Shown here: positions 42,973 through 49,667 of the stretch, piece by piece
How positions within the stretch are numbered: position 1 is the stretch's first letter
Layout: each line of letters starts with the position of its first letter
The notes under the pieces: model-generated
What the model was told of the DNA's origin: nothing
The model's database searches: none
Seen by the model: the letters and a program-made list of their open reading frames with translations, nothing else
Assembly (NCBI GenBank): GCA_017617035.1
Contig: JAFZWV010000021.1
Location: 1-64,000 of the forward strand
Direction of reading: 5' to 3'
DNA length: 64,000 nt
From: Bacteroidales bacterium
GTDB lineage: Bacteria; Bacteroidota; Bacteroidia; Bacteroidales; UBA932
Position numbers and translations under genes: made by a program

Positions 42973-44577
42973 TCACTGGTGAACCAGTTGATTGAATTTG
43001 GTCAGGCGGCCGGTGATATAGTTCTTCACTACCTCCACCTCGCCGGAATAGCTGCCGGCAACCTGAGGATTCTGGTGGACATAACTGTTCAGGATGGGCC
43101 AGCGAATGAAATTCAGCTGTTGGGATTCATCCAGCAGGGCGGCCGTGCTGTCTACATAATCATTCAAGTCCATAAGGGAAGGTTTAACATCATCCCATAT
43201 CTCGACAAGGCGGGCTTTTGAGCTCGCATTGCTCTTCACTATTTTGGTGACGATTCTCCGGACTTCATCTGCGGCGACAGATCCCTTGGTGGCGTAGATG
43301 TAGCCCCAAAGGTTGTTGATGGGAGCGGTTCTTCCGTCGTTTTCGAAAGACAGATCGTAGTCCCATATCGGCCCTGTATACAGGACGCCGTTTGCGCCGT
43401 CTTTATACATATTGACGCTCCAGTAAGTATCCGTATTGCCGCAGAATTCCCCGACTATAAAATTGCGCAGGAAACTGTCGATGTCCAGATACTGGCTATA
43501 GTCCGAAGCGGACTCAAACTTATTGAAGAAGTCTACGATGAAGTTGTATTGCTCGTTGGTTATAGTACCTTCTTTCGGATATTTGACGGTTACCGGTATT
43601 CCGCGATTCGAATAAAAATAAACGTCCTCCCCATTCGCGTACGCGTCAATCTCAATAAGGTATCCGTCCTTGGCGTCTACACGCCCTTTTGCAACTTCAA
43701 CCTGGTCGCATAACTGGTAGCATCCCTTGTAATCGCCGTTCAGGATAACATCAACCGGAGCGCAGAATGGCGTGTAAGCCATTCCTACTCGACGGCTCAC
43801 TTCAAATGCCAGGATATTGCGCATCAAGGTTTTATCGCCATAGTTGTTGATGAGAGTCCAGTCTTTGTTTTCGGATGGCGCATCGAGAACCTTGTGCTTT
43901 TCGGCGAACTTTATCCTGTAAGGCTTTTTAGGGAAGTCCCAGCTGGCATTTCCACGGCCGCGCACTCCCGTTTCACTCGTCTCAAGAAGCTGGGCTCCGT
44001 TATTCGATATTATATATACGTTGGAAGCAAGGTACTCTTCTTTGGAAGTGATATCCAGGGCGTTTTTGGTGTTGATGACAACTGTAGGGAGGTTGGTCAG
44101 CTGGCAAAAGCGCGAATTGTCTCCCTGGCCCTTATGCCCATATAGAGTAAGGCTCGCCAGCGAGCAGTTCCTTCCTTGAGGGGCGATGTAACGGACGTAA
44201 CGGAAACCCTTAGAGCAGTTGACCTCCAGAGTAAGAGTGGATTCAGAGCCAATGGTTTTGATTATCCCAAGAGGCAGGGCGTCGCTGAAATCCTTATTGT
44301 TTGCACCTTCAAACAGGCCGAGTTTCTCACAACCCTGACGGGAATACTCTATGCGGGAGATCACATGGGGTTCTCCAAGATCCAGCCCTTTCCAGGTCGT
44401 TTTACTTATCTCTGTTCCCGCAAGCTTTTCGGGAGTTTTATCATGAGAAACGGTATCCGGTTGTTCTATCGGCTTCTGAGGCTCTACTTCTTCCTCCGGC
44501 CTCACCACAACGGTCTCCGGAGTACATCCTACAGCAAGAACCAGAACGATTGCCGCTATATATCTCTTAATTTTCAC
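42973..44577 (-). CDS. CotH kinase-family lipoprotein with discoidin-like N-domain
   Basis: A 534-residue predicted lipoprotein (LAVGCTPE lipobox). Residues about 55-170 look like an F5/8-type C (discoidin-like) sugar-binding domain. The CotH kinase-like domain follows, with VRGRGNASWDFPKKPYRIKF (family pattern RGRGNxSW..xKKPYRxKF), GYLIEIDAY and the metal-binding-like IWDYDLSFEND. The start is the GTG at 44577, since the lipobox must be near the N-terminus; a longer frame from 44637 would read through the upstream terminator. A TATATTTG box ends 5 nt before that GTG, so the message may be leaderless. It ends in the repeated hairpin at 42922-42965. Substrate unknown. Confidence 0.85.
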   Translation of the reverse strand: MKIKRYIAAIVLVLAVGCTPETVVVRPEEEVEPQKPIEQPDTVSHDKTPEKLAGTEISKTTWKGLDLGEPHVISRIEYSRQGCEKLGLFEGANNKDFSDALPLGIIKTIGSESTLTLEVNCSKGFRYVRYIAPQGRNCSLASLTLYGHKGQGDNSRFCQLTNLPTVVINTKNALDITSKEEYLASNVYIISNNGAQLLETSETGVRGRGNASWDFPKKPYRIKFAEKHKVLDAPSENKDWTLINNYGDKTLMRNILAFEVSRRVGMAYTPFCAPVDVILNGDYKGCYQLCDQVEVAKGRVDAKDGYLIEIDAYANGEDVYFYSNRGIPVTVKYPKEGTITNEQYNFIVDFFNKFESASDYSQYLDIDSFLRNFIVGEFCGNTDTYWSVNMYKDGANGVLYTGPIWDYDLSFENDGRTAPINNLWGYIYATKGSVAADEVRRIVTKIVKSNASSKARLVEIWDDVKPSLMDLNDYVDSTAALLDESQQLNFIRWPILNSYVHQNPQVAGSYSGEVEVVKNYITGRLTKFNQLVHQ

Positions 44578-44582
44578 GGACG

Positions 44583-44590
44583 CAAATATA
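44583..44590 (-). promoter_or_regulatory. Promoter -7 box of the second cotH gene
   Basis: Minus-strand TATATTTG, directly after the T-tract of the upstream terminator and 5 nt before the GTG start codon. Confidence 0.55.
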
Positions 44591-44596
44591 GCAAAA

Positions 44597-44624
44597 AAAG
44601 ACCGACCCATCAGGGCCGGCCTTT
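44597..44624 (-). terminator. Terminator of the outer-membrane barrel gene
   Basis: On the minus strand a 12-bp stem (two G-U pairs) with loop TGAT is followed by seven T. The two pairs that fail on the plus strand are wobbles on the minus strand, which fixes its direction. Confidence 0.85.
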
Positions 44625-44646
44625 GTGTTTGACTCAAATCTTTCGA

Positions 44647-45276
44647 TTAGAACAGATAAGCTACGCCGAAATAAAGCTGAGCGTCGTTGACCTTGTAGTC
44701 ATCGCGGTTGTCACGATCAAGAAGACCGATGTCATAACCGAACTTGAAGCGGATAGTGTTCATAAGGTCTACACCTACGCCTGCGCCGAGGAAAAGATTG
44801 GTGCGGCTGTAGTTGCTGCCATCAGCATAGTTGTCGGTGATGTTGACATCATCGGTAATGTTGTTGGTAGTCTTAACCTTTGAGCTCAGACCCATTGCGA
44901 AGGTCGGGCCAGCGAAACCGAACACCTTGAAATCGTTGGTGATTGCATAGGTGTAGTTGCACTGAATCGGAACTGCGATGTAAATCTCAGTCGACTTTCC
45001 GGTAGCGGAAGCGCCAAGGAGAGAGACGGTCTTCTCACCGAAGAGGAAAGAACCCTTAAGACCGGCAGTGAGGCCGAGGCCCTGTCCGAGATCAAAAGCG
45101 TAGTCTGCACCTGCATAGAAACCCTGAGTGGTGGTAGGGGTGATGGTAGTTGTGCTACCGGAGGTGTAGATATCCTTCTGGGTGTTCTGGAGATAACCAG
45201 CTCCTACGGAGAACTGAGCGAATGCGCTGGTAGCTGCTACAGCTACGAGTGCAAGAGTCATAAGAACCTTTTTCAT
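44647..45276 (-). CDS. Outer-membrane beta-barrel protein (PorT/OmpX-like)
   Basis: A 209-residue protein with a signal peptide (MKKVLMTLALVAVAATSAFA) and alternating hydrophobic strands ending in AQLYFGVAYLF, with the terminal Phe typical of outer-membrane barrels. It has an eight-strand-like length. It fits the Bacteroidetes outer-membrane beta-barrel family (PF13568-like). Start at 45276 puts the signal peptide first; an upstream ATG adds eight residues without support. Promoter at 45311-45318 with TTTG 19 nt before it, and terminator at 44597-44624, so a single-gene unit. Function unknown. Confidence 0.82.
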   Translation of the reverse strand: MKKVLMTLALVAVAATSAFAQFSVGAGYLQNTQKDIYTSGSTTTITPTTTQGFYAGADYAFDLGQGLGLTAGLKGSFLFGEKTVSLLGASATGKSTEIYIAVPIQCNYTYAITNDFKVFGFAGPTFAMGLSSKVKTTNNITDDVNITDNYADGSNYSRTNLFLGAGVGVDLMNTIRFKFGYDIGLLDRDNRDDYKVNDAQLYFGVAYLF

Positions 45277-45310
45277 GATATTGATTAAAGTTGTTTGCAT
45301 TTAAGCGGTG

Positions 45311-45318
45311 CAAAGTTA
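45311..45318 (-). promoter_or_regulatory. Promoter of the outer-membrane barrel gene
   Basis: Minus-strand TAACTTTG with an upstream TTTG at a spacing of 19 nt, a full -33/-7 match. Confidence 0.6.
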
Positions 45319-45349
45319 GGGAAAATAACCAAAATGGCAAATTCACGGC

Positions 45350-47047
45350 TTATTTTGAGCGGAGAGTCTCGCCGTTGTCGCGGACTATAGCCCTCTTGAA
45401 GCGGTCTGTGTAGCCGGGCTGGGTAAGACCTTCGGGAGTACCGTCGTGGTACTTGGTGTGAAGGAAGTTGCCCTTGGCGTCCTGGGCCTTGACATTGCCG
45501 TCGATGAACTTGACCAGCAATACTTCTTCGAGCTTAACCCATGCCTTGAACTGTTTCTGGGCGGTTTTTACCGAGAAGTCGGTCATCATCTTGATGGCTT
45601 TGTCGGCCTTGCCTTCAATAACGAGTTCGGAGAGTTTCTTGTCCATGTCGGGCACCGACTTATTGAGCTGTTCGTTCTCGAAGGCGTCGACCCTTTCGCG
45701 CACGAAGGGCTCCATGAGGTTGTACATCCTGTAGCAGGAGTTCGAGATGCGGTTATTGATCCAGAACGCCGATTTCGCGGAGTAGTGGAGCAGGTCGCCG
45801 TTGCCTACCTTGAAGCACTCGGGGACCTCGGTCGAGCTTACGTAGATAGGGGTAAGCCATGAGGTGGCGGTATCGTCCACGCCGAACCAGAGCAGTGCGC
45901 CGACGGCATCCGGGAGGCTCGGGCGTGCCTGGGCCACGAACCAGAAGCCGGTCTGCTGGGTCGCAATCGCGCGCTCGTTGACGTACTCGACTCCGTCGAC
46001 CTTGAAGCTCATGGGCCTCCAGCGGTAGGGGCATGCATTTCCGCCCGCGCCGGCATCAACCCTCATGTCCATGGGCGTGCCCTCGAAGTGGTCACGCATG
46101 GCGTCGGCGACGTTCTTGACCGTGAGCTTACGGAGAGGCTTGACGAACAGCGGCATCTCGCCTTTGAGGTCGTAGCCCATCGCGTAGTTCAGGTAGTCGT
46201 CGGCCGAGGCGCCACGTTCGTTGCCATAGGAGTCCACGTAGGTGAAGTGGCCGTCGCACAGGATGTTGAAGGCCGACCAAACGCGCGACTCGCAGCCGCG
46301 TGCACCGCCGAAATCGAGCGGGTTGTAGGCGTCGCGGAAGCTGAACTCTTCGTCGCTGCCGCTGAACCAGCCGTTCGCGCGGGCGAAGCTAATGACGTCG
46401 TCGGAGTACTGGCAGTTGCCGGAGTCATGGAGCGGGAAGCGGGTGATGCGGGCCTGGTTTGCATGGGCGCAGATGAAGCCGTCGGGAACACGGCGGGCCA
46501 CCCAAACAATGCCCTTTTCCTTGCCTTTTCCGACCAGGTCCATGATCCAGGCCTCGTCCTTGTCGGCGATGGAGAAGGTCTCGCCCTCCGAGCAGTAGCC
46601 GTAGGTGTTGGCGAGCTCGGCAATGATCTTGATGGCCTCACGGGCGGACTTGGCGCGCTCGAGCGCTATGTACATAAGGGAGCCGTAGTCCATGAGACCG
46701 TCTTTGTTGATCTGCTCCTCGCGGCCGCCCCAGGTGGTTTCGCCTATGATGAGCTGGTGCTCGTTCATGTTGCCCATGCGCTGGTAGGTCTGCGCAGCCT
46801 CGGGAATCTTGCCGAGGGGCTTGTAGGTGTCCCATTCGATGACCTGACGCATGGCGTTGGGCTTGAAAGCGCCTGCCTTTTTGAGGTAAAGTTCGCCGTA
46901 GAGCCAGTGGGAGTCGGCGGCATAAGAGACCATGGTCGAGCCGTCAGCGCTGGCTTCTTTTGTGACGATAATGTTGGTGCATGCGAAGACGTCGGCTGCG
47001 CTCAGAATCATCAGCGCGGCGACGGCTAAGAGAAGCTTGTTTTTCAT
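45350..47047 (-). CDS. C69-family dipeptidase (PepD-like), exported
   Basis: A 565-residue peptidase of family C69. The signal peptide (about 1-22) is followed immediately by Cys23 in CTNIIVTKEASADGSTMV, matching the family where the N-terminal nucleophile cysteine is freed by processing. Further family motifs are ETTWGGREEQINKDGLMDYG, cited here in parts (TTWGGRE, DGLMDYG), and GAGGNACPYRWRPM. Likely a periplasmic dipeptidase acting on imported peptides. Its promoter (47092-47099) overlaps face to face with that of the neighbouring plus-strand gene. Confidence 0.92.
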   Translation of the reverse strand: MKNKLLLAVAALMILSAADVFACTNIIVTKEASADGSTMVSYAADSHWLYGELYLKKAGAFKPNAMRQVIEWDTYKPLGKIPEAAQTYQRMGNMNEHQLIIGETTWGGREEQINKDGLMDYGSLMYIALERAKSAREAIKIIAELANTYGYCSEGETFSIADKDEAWIMDLVGKGKEKGIVWVARRVPDGFICAHANQARITRFPLHDSGNCQYSDDVISFARANGWFSGSDEEFSFRDAYNPLDFGGARGCESRVWSAFNILCDGHFTYVDSYGNERGASADDYLNYAMGYDLKGEMPLFVKPLRKLTVKNVADAMRDHFEGTPMDMRVDAGAGGNACPYRWRPMSFKVDGVEYVNERAIATQQTGFWFVAQARPSLPDAVGALLWFGVDDTATSWLTPIYVSSTEVPECFKVGNGDLLHYSAKSAFWINNRISNSCYRMYNLMEPFVRERVDAFENEQLNKSVPDMDKKLSELVIEGKADKAIKMMTDFSVKTAQKQFKAWVKLEEVLLVKFIDGNVKAQDAKGNFLHTKYHDGTPEGLTQPGYTDRFKRAIVRDNGETLRSK

Positions 47048-47064
47048 TTTATCTTGGAATTGAT

Positions 47065-47072
47065 TAATTTTG
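47065..47072 (+). promoter_or_regulatory. Promoter -7 box of the small secreted protein-pheS unit
   Basis: TAATTTTG on the plus strand, 27 nt before the ATG at 47100. It lies within the 5' leader of the divergent dipeptidase gene. Confidence 0.45.
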
Positions 47073-47091
47073 CGTGCTTAGTGTGGTTTAG

Positions 47092-47099
47092 CAAATATA
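47092..47099 (-). promoter_or_regulatory. Promoter -7 box of the C69 dipeptidase
   Basis: Minus-strand TATATTTG followed by C. It abuts the start codon of the plus-strand gene, so the two promoters face each other across about 20 nt. Confidence 0.55.
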
Positions 47100-47510
47100 A
47101 TGAAAATATTCCGCATACTGGTTTTCGCATTGGTTTTGCTGCCCGCGGCAGTTTTCGCCCAGGAGCAGAAAACACCCGAGCAGAGGGAGAAAGAGGTGCG
47201 CGAATGGATAGATAAAGAGGTGGAGAAGTATACTCGCGCCCTCGATCTGGACTTCGCCCAGGAGTTCTACGTGGACTCTATCCTCACCCACGACTACTAT
47301 GCGATGATGGAAGAGACCAAGGAAAAGAGTATCGCAAAGGTCTCCAATTCAGATATATACCAGGCCATCCAGGACAAGTGGGCAGAGCGTATTTATGTGG
47401 CGTTCAGAAAGGTTCTGGACGACGAGCAGTGGGAGAAATACCTGAAGGGCGGAGCCGGTCGCGAGAAAAAGGCCCGCGACAAGCGTGAAGCAAAGCGCAC
47501 ATCCAAGTAA
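47100..47510 (+). CDS. Small exported protein upstream of pheS
   Basis: A 136-residue protein with a clear signal peptide (residues 1-20, cut after VFA) and a highly charged, helical mature part. The C-terminal 25 residues are Lys/Arg-rich (GREKKARDKREAKRTSK). The mature part (EWIDKEVEKYTRALDLDFAQ, DDEQWEKYLKG) is like small periplasmic helical proteins of the Spy/DUF4890 sort, but I do not recognise a specific family. It ends 2 nt before pheS and shares its promoter; the link may be only transcriptional. Confidence 0.75.
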   Translation: MKIFRILVFALVLLPAAVFAQEQKTPEQREKEVREWIDKEVEKYTRALDLDFAQEFYVDSILTHDYYAMMEETKEKSIAKVSNSDIYQAIQDKWAERIYVAFRKVLDDEQWEKYLKGGAGREKKARDKREAKRTSK

Positions 47511-47512
47511 TT

Positions 47513-48550
47513 ATGAAGAAAGAAGATATTCAGCAGGTGATTTCGGAGCTTCAGGCTCTGAAATGTGAGACTTTGAAGGACGTAGAGGAAGCGAGAGTGC
47601 ACTTCCTTGGAAAGAAAGGCGTCATTACCGCCCTGTTCGAGGAATTCCGTACGGTAGACCGTGAGCAGAAAGCGGAGTTCGGCCGCCCGCTCAACGAGCT
47701 GAAGCAGCTCGCTATCGCGAAGGTCGAGGAACTCCGCGAGGCGCTCGCTCTGTCCGAGGCTGCCACCGGCCCGCGAGAGGACCTCTCGATGCCCGGCGAC
47801 GCCCGCGAACTCGGCTCGCGCCATCCTGTAAGCATAGTCCGTAAGGAGATAGTCGACATCTTCCGCAAATTCGGTTACGATGTAGCCGAGGGCCCGGAAA
47901 TCGAGGATGATTACCATGTCTTCGAGGCCCTGAACTTCCCTCCGAACCACCCCGCACGCGATATGCAGGATACCTTCTTCGTGTCCGCGGGTCATCCCAA
48001 TCCGCTGCTTCTGCGCACCCACACCTCGTCGGTGCAGGTCCGCGCCATGGAGAAGATGCCGCTCCCTATCCGCGTCGTCTGCCCCGGCCGCGTGTTCCGC
48101 AACGAAGCCATCAGCGCCCGCGCACACTGCATCTTCCACCAGATCGAAGGACTCTATATCGACGAAAACGTGACCTTCGCCGACCTTAAGCAGGCGATTC
48201 TCCTATTCGCCCGCGAGATGTTCGGCCCCGAGACCGAGATCCGTATGCGCCCGTCTTACTTCCCCTTCACCGAGCCCTCCGCCGAGGTCGATGTCAGCTG
48301 CAACATTTGCCATGGCAAAGGCTGCAATATCTGCAAGGGAACCGGCTGGCTCGAGATTCTGGGCTGCGGGATGGTGGATCCTAATGTCCTTGAGGCATCG
48401 GGGATTGATCCTAAGAAGTACAGCGGCTTCGCCTTCGGCATGGGCCTCGAGCGTATCGCTATGCTCAAGTGGCAGGTCAACGACCTCCGCCACTACTTCG
48501 AGAACGACCTTCGCTTCCTCCGCGAGTTCAACACCGCGGTGGAGGTGTAA
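47513..48550 (+). CDS. pheS: Phenylalanine-tRNA ligase alpha subunit
   Basis: Charges tRNA-Phe together with the beta subunit PheT, which is not adjacent here. At 345 residues it has normal length: an N-terminal coiled coil (about 1-90), then the class II core with motif 2 (RVFRNEAISARAHCIFHQIE), the FPFTEPSAEVDV signature and motif 3 (FGMGLERIAMLKW). The paired cysteine segment (NICHGKGCNICKGTGWLEI) is a normal feature of many bacterial PheS proteins. Followed by a terminator at 48572-48601. Confidence 0.97.
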   Translation: MKKEDIQQVISELQALKCETLKDVEEARVHFLGKKGVITALFEEFRTVDREQKAEFGRPLNELKQLAIAKVEELREALALSEAATGPREDLSMPGDARELGSRHPVSIVRKEIVDIFRKFGYDVAEGPEIEDDYHVFEALNFPPNHPARDMQDTFFVSAGHPNPLLLRTHTSSVQVRAMEKMPLPIRVVCPGRVFRNEAISARAHCIFHQIEGLYIDENVTFADLKQAILLFAREMFGPETEIRMRPSYFPFTEPSAEVDVSCNICHGKGCNICKGTGWLEILGCGMVDPNVLEASGIDPKKYSGFAFGMGLERIAMLKWQVNDLRHYFENDLRFLREFNTAVEV

Positions 48551-48571
48551 TTAACGCGCACAATAAACGAA

Positions 48572-48601
48572 AAGAACGCAGCCCGTTTGGGTTGCGTTCT
48601 T
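48572..48601 (+). terminator. pheS terminator
   Basis: 13-bp stem AAGAACGCAGCCC / GGGTTGCGTTCTT (one G-U) with loop GTTT, preceded by an A-run and followed by T-rich sequence. Its last base starts the 33-bp direct repeat. Confidence 0.8.
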
Positions 48602-48633
48602 CGTTTGAGCGGAAAACGGGGCTCGGACCCGCG
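48601..48633. repeat. 33-bp direct repeat of the tRNA-Gly 3' end, distal copy
   Basis: Identical over 33 bp to 48776-48808. It contains the last 26 nt of tRNA-Gly (T-arm and acceptor strand) plus 7 nt beyond the gene. Sequence next to it does not continue as a tRNA, so it is a fragment. It resembles an attachment-site scar or a remnant of tRNA duplication. Confidence 0.8.
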
Positions 48634-48666
48634 GCGTCGCTTCGCAACGCCTTCGCTTAATACGTT

Positions 48667-48703
48667 ACCCCCCGGCGGCACGGCCGCCGCCCCCTCGGGG
48701 GGT
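48667..48703. other. GC-rich hairpin between the two tRNA-end repeats
   Basis: Outer stem ACCCCCC / GGGGGGT encloses GGCGGC-ACG-GCCGCC. It has no T-tract, and I see no gene in the surrounding 140 bp. Confidence 0.6.
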
Positions 48704-48747
48704 CTGTTGAGGTCGCGGTCCCTTGGAACCGGACTACCATAAACGCC

Positions 48748-48774
48748 GAATGACTGCCACGAGGGCAGTCATTC
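48748..48774 (-). terminator. tRNA-Gly terminator hairpin
   Basis: Perfect 11-bp stem GAATGACTGCC / GGCAGTCATTC with a 5-nt loop, 8 nt beyond the 3' end of tRNA-Gly on the minus strand. Confidence 0.65.
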
Positions 48775-48775
48775 A

Positions 48776-48808
48776 TCGTTTGAGCGGAAAACGGGGCTCG
48801 GACCCGCG
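48776..48808. repeat. 33-bp direct repeat of the tRNA-Gly 3' end, copy within the gene
   Basis: The tRNA-borne copy of the repeat at 48601-48633, offset by 175 bp. Confidence 0.8.
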
Positions 48809-48855
48809 ACCTCAACCTTGGCAAGGTTGCGCTCTACCAACTGAGCTATTTCCGC
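48783..48855 (-). tRNA. tRNA-Gly (anticodon GCC)
   Basis: A 73-nt cloverleaf on the minus strand. The acceptor stem is GCGGAAA / TTTCCGC, the D-arm contains AGCTCAGTTGGTAGAGC, the anticodon arm is CAACCTTGCCAAGGTTG with GCC in the loop, and the T-arm contains GGGTCCGAGCCCC. CCA is not encoded. The promoter box TATATTTG (48940-48947), with TTTG 19 nt upstream of it, gives a leader of about 80 nt. A hairpin terminator follows. Its 3' end is duplicated 175 bp downstream. Confidence 0.95.
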
Positions 48856-48939
48856 CTGTGGCGGTTATGTCGGCTGCGGCTCGGAATAAAGTGAACTTTC
48901 TTCACTCGCCTTGCACGACATTTCCGCGATAAGGGACTG

Positions 48940-48947
48940 CAAATATA
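48940..48947 (-). promoter_or_regulatory. Promoter of tRNA-Gly
   Basis: Minus-strand TATATTTG with an upstream TTTG at a 19-nt spacing, about 85 nt before the tRNA 5' end. Confidence 0.6.
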
Positions 48948-48984
48948 CGGCAAAAATTGTAATCCACAAATTTTTTTCGTTTAA

Positions 48985-49023
48985 GTGTAAAAGATGTCCC
49001 AAGAACTGGGACACCTTTTACAC
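48985..49023 (-). terminator. hicAB terminator
   Basis: 16-bp stem GTGTAAAAG[G/A]TGTCCC with a 7-nt loop. The single mismatch on the plus strand is a G-U pair on the minus strand, so it acts for hicAB. It lies 11 nt after the hicB stop codon. Confidence 0.8.
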
Positions 49024-49034
49024 TGGTCGATTTA

Positions 49035-49436
49035 TCACAACGCAACCGTCAGCAGCTCATTCCCAATTTGTTTGATTGCCGAAAGGATCTTTTTAGTGGT
49101 CTTTTCGCAGGGAAAAGCTAGTCCACTTTTGTACTGGCGCATCTTGGATTCGTTGATCCCGACGTAGGAAGCGAACTTGCTGATGTTGATATAGTCGAAA
49201 TAATTGAAGAAAGACGGCAAGTCGTAGGTGAAAAGCACACTTATGTCTTTCATTTCAGGAGGGTTGAAACCTTCCTTTGTCGCATCCTCGATAGCCTCTT
49301 CGATACTTACCAGAAAATCTTCTCTGGCTTCGTCGACACTGTCGCCAAAGCCACCAAGACAACATCTGCCAATCATGTCGTCCGACCTGACCGCATACAT
49401 TTCTTTCCCTTTTTCAATAATGCCTGTAATTTTCAT
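49035..49436 (-). CDS. hicB: HicB-type antitoxin with C-terminal DNA-binding domain
   Basis: A 133-residue antitoxin. Residues about 1-60 form the partly degraded RNase H-like HicB fold (GCLGGFGDSVDEA-type segment and ISVEEAIEDA-like helix, here SIEEAIEDATKEG). Residues about 75-133 form a helix-turn-helix (NISKFASYVGINESKMRQYKSG, in part FASYVGINESKMRQYKSG) that should bind the operator. Its ATG overlaps the hicA stop in ATGA. It probably neutralises HicA and represses the pair from the inverted repeat at 49641-49656. Confidence 0.88.
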   Translation of the reverse strand: MKITGIIEKGKEMYAVRSDDMIGRCCLGGFGDSVDEAREDFLVSIEEAIEDATKEGFNPPEMKDISVLFTYDLPSFFNYFDYINISKFASYVGINESKMRQYKSGLAFPCEKTTKKILSAIKQIGNELLTVAL

Positions 49437-49621
49437 ATTAATAATCCTGCTTTTTTCAAAATTATTCTCAATGTTCCAACAGGGATCTCTCTGGCAGTAT
49501 GCCTGGGAAGCAATATCTTCAATCCGCTTTTAGGCGAAAACCATTGATCATGTTTTTTCCCTGTTCCAAGCGGGTAGCACCCGTTTTGTCGCAGTATTCT
49601 TTCAAGTTCTCCACGTTTCAT
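49433..49621 (-). CDS. hicA: HicA-type mRNA interferase toxin
   Basis: A 62-residue toxin with a double-stranded RNA-binding-like fold that cleaves mRNA. It has the family's catalytic histidine (His24 in GTGKKHDQWF), followed by LLPRHTAREIPVGTLRIILK, which matches the canonical C-terminal pattern. It is first in the pair and overlaps hicB by 4 nt. Full length for the family, so it is probably active. Confidence 0.92.
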   Translation of the reverse strand: MKRGELERILRQNGCYPLGTGKKHDQWFSPKSGLKILLPRHTAREIPVGTLRIILKKAGLLI

Positions 49622-49635
49622 CTTAGGTTATGTTG

Positions 49636-49656
49636 CGAAAGTAACGATTTCGTTAC
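49636..49656 (-). promoter_or_regulatory. hicAB promoter with overlapping operator
   Basis: The minus-strand -7 box TACTTTCG (49636-49643) overlaps a perfect inverted repeat GTAACG-ATTT-CGTTAC (49641-49656). This is a natural site for HicB autorepression. The repeat is seen; its role is inferred. Confidence 0.55.
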
Positions 49657-49667
49657 GAATTTCCAAA

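Noticed and set aside
42973-44637. Upstream start at 44637 for the second CotH protein
   Set aside because: It would place the signal peptide 20 residues in and run through the upstream terminator and the promoter box.
46088-47029. Plus-strand open frame of 313 codons
   Set aside because: Antisense to the C69 dipeptidase with its intact signal peptide and nucleophile.
48601-48700. A second complete tRNA gene next to tRNA-Gly
   Set aside because: Only the 3' 26 nt match; the rest does not form D or anticodon arms.
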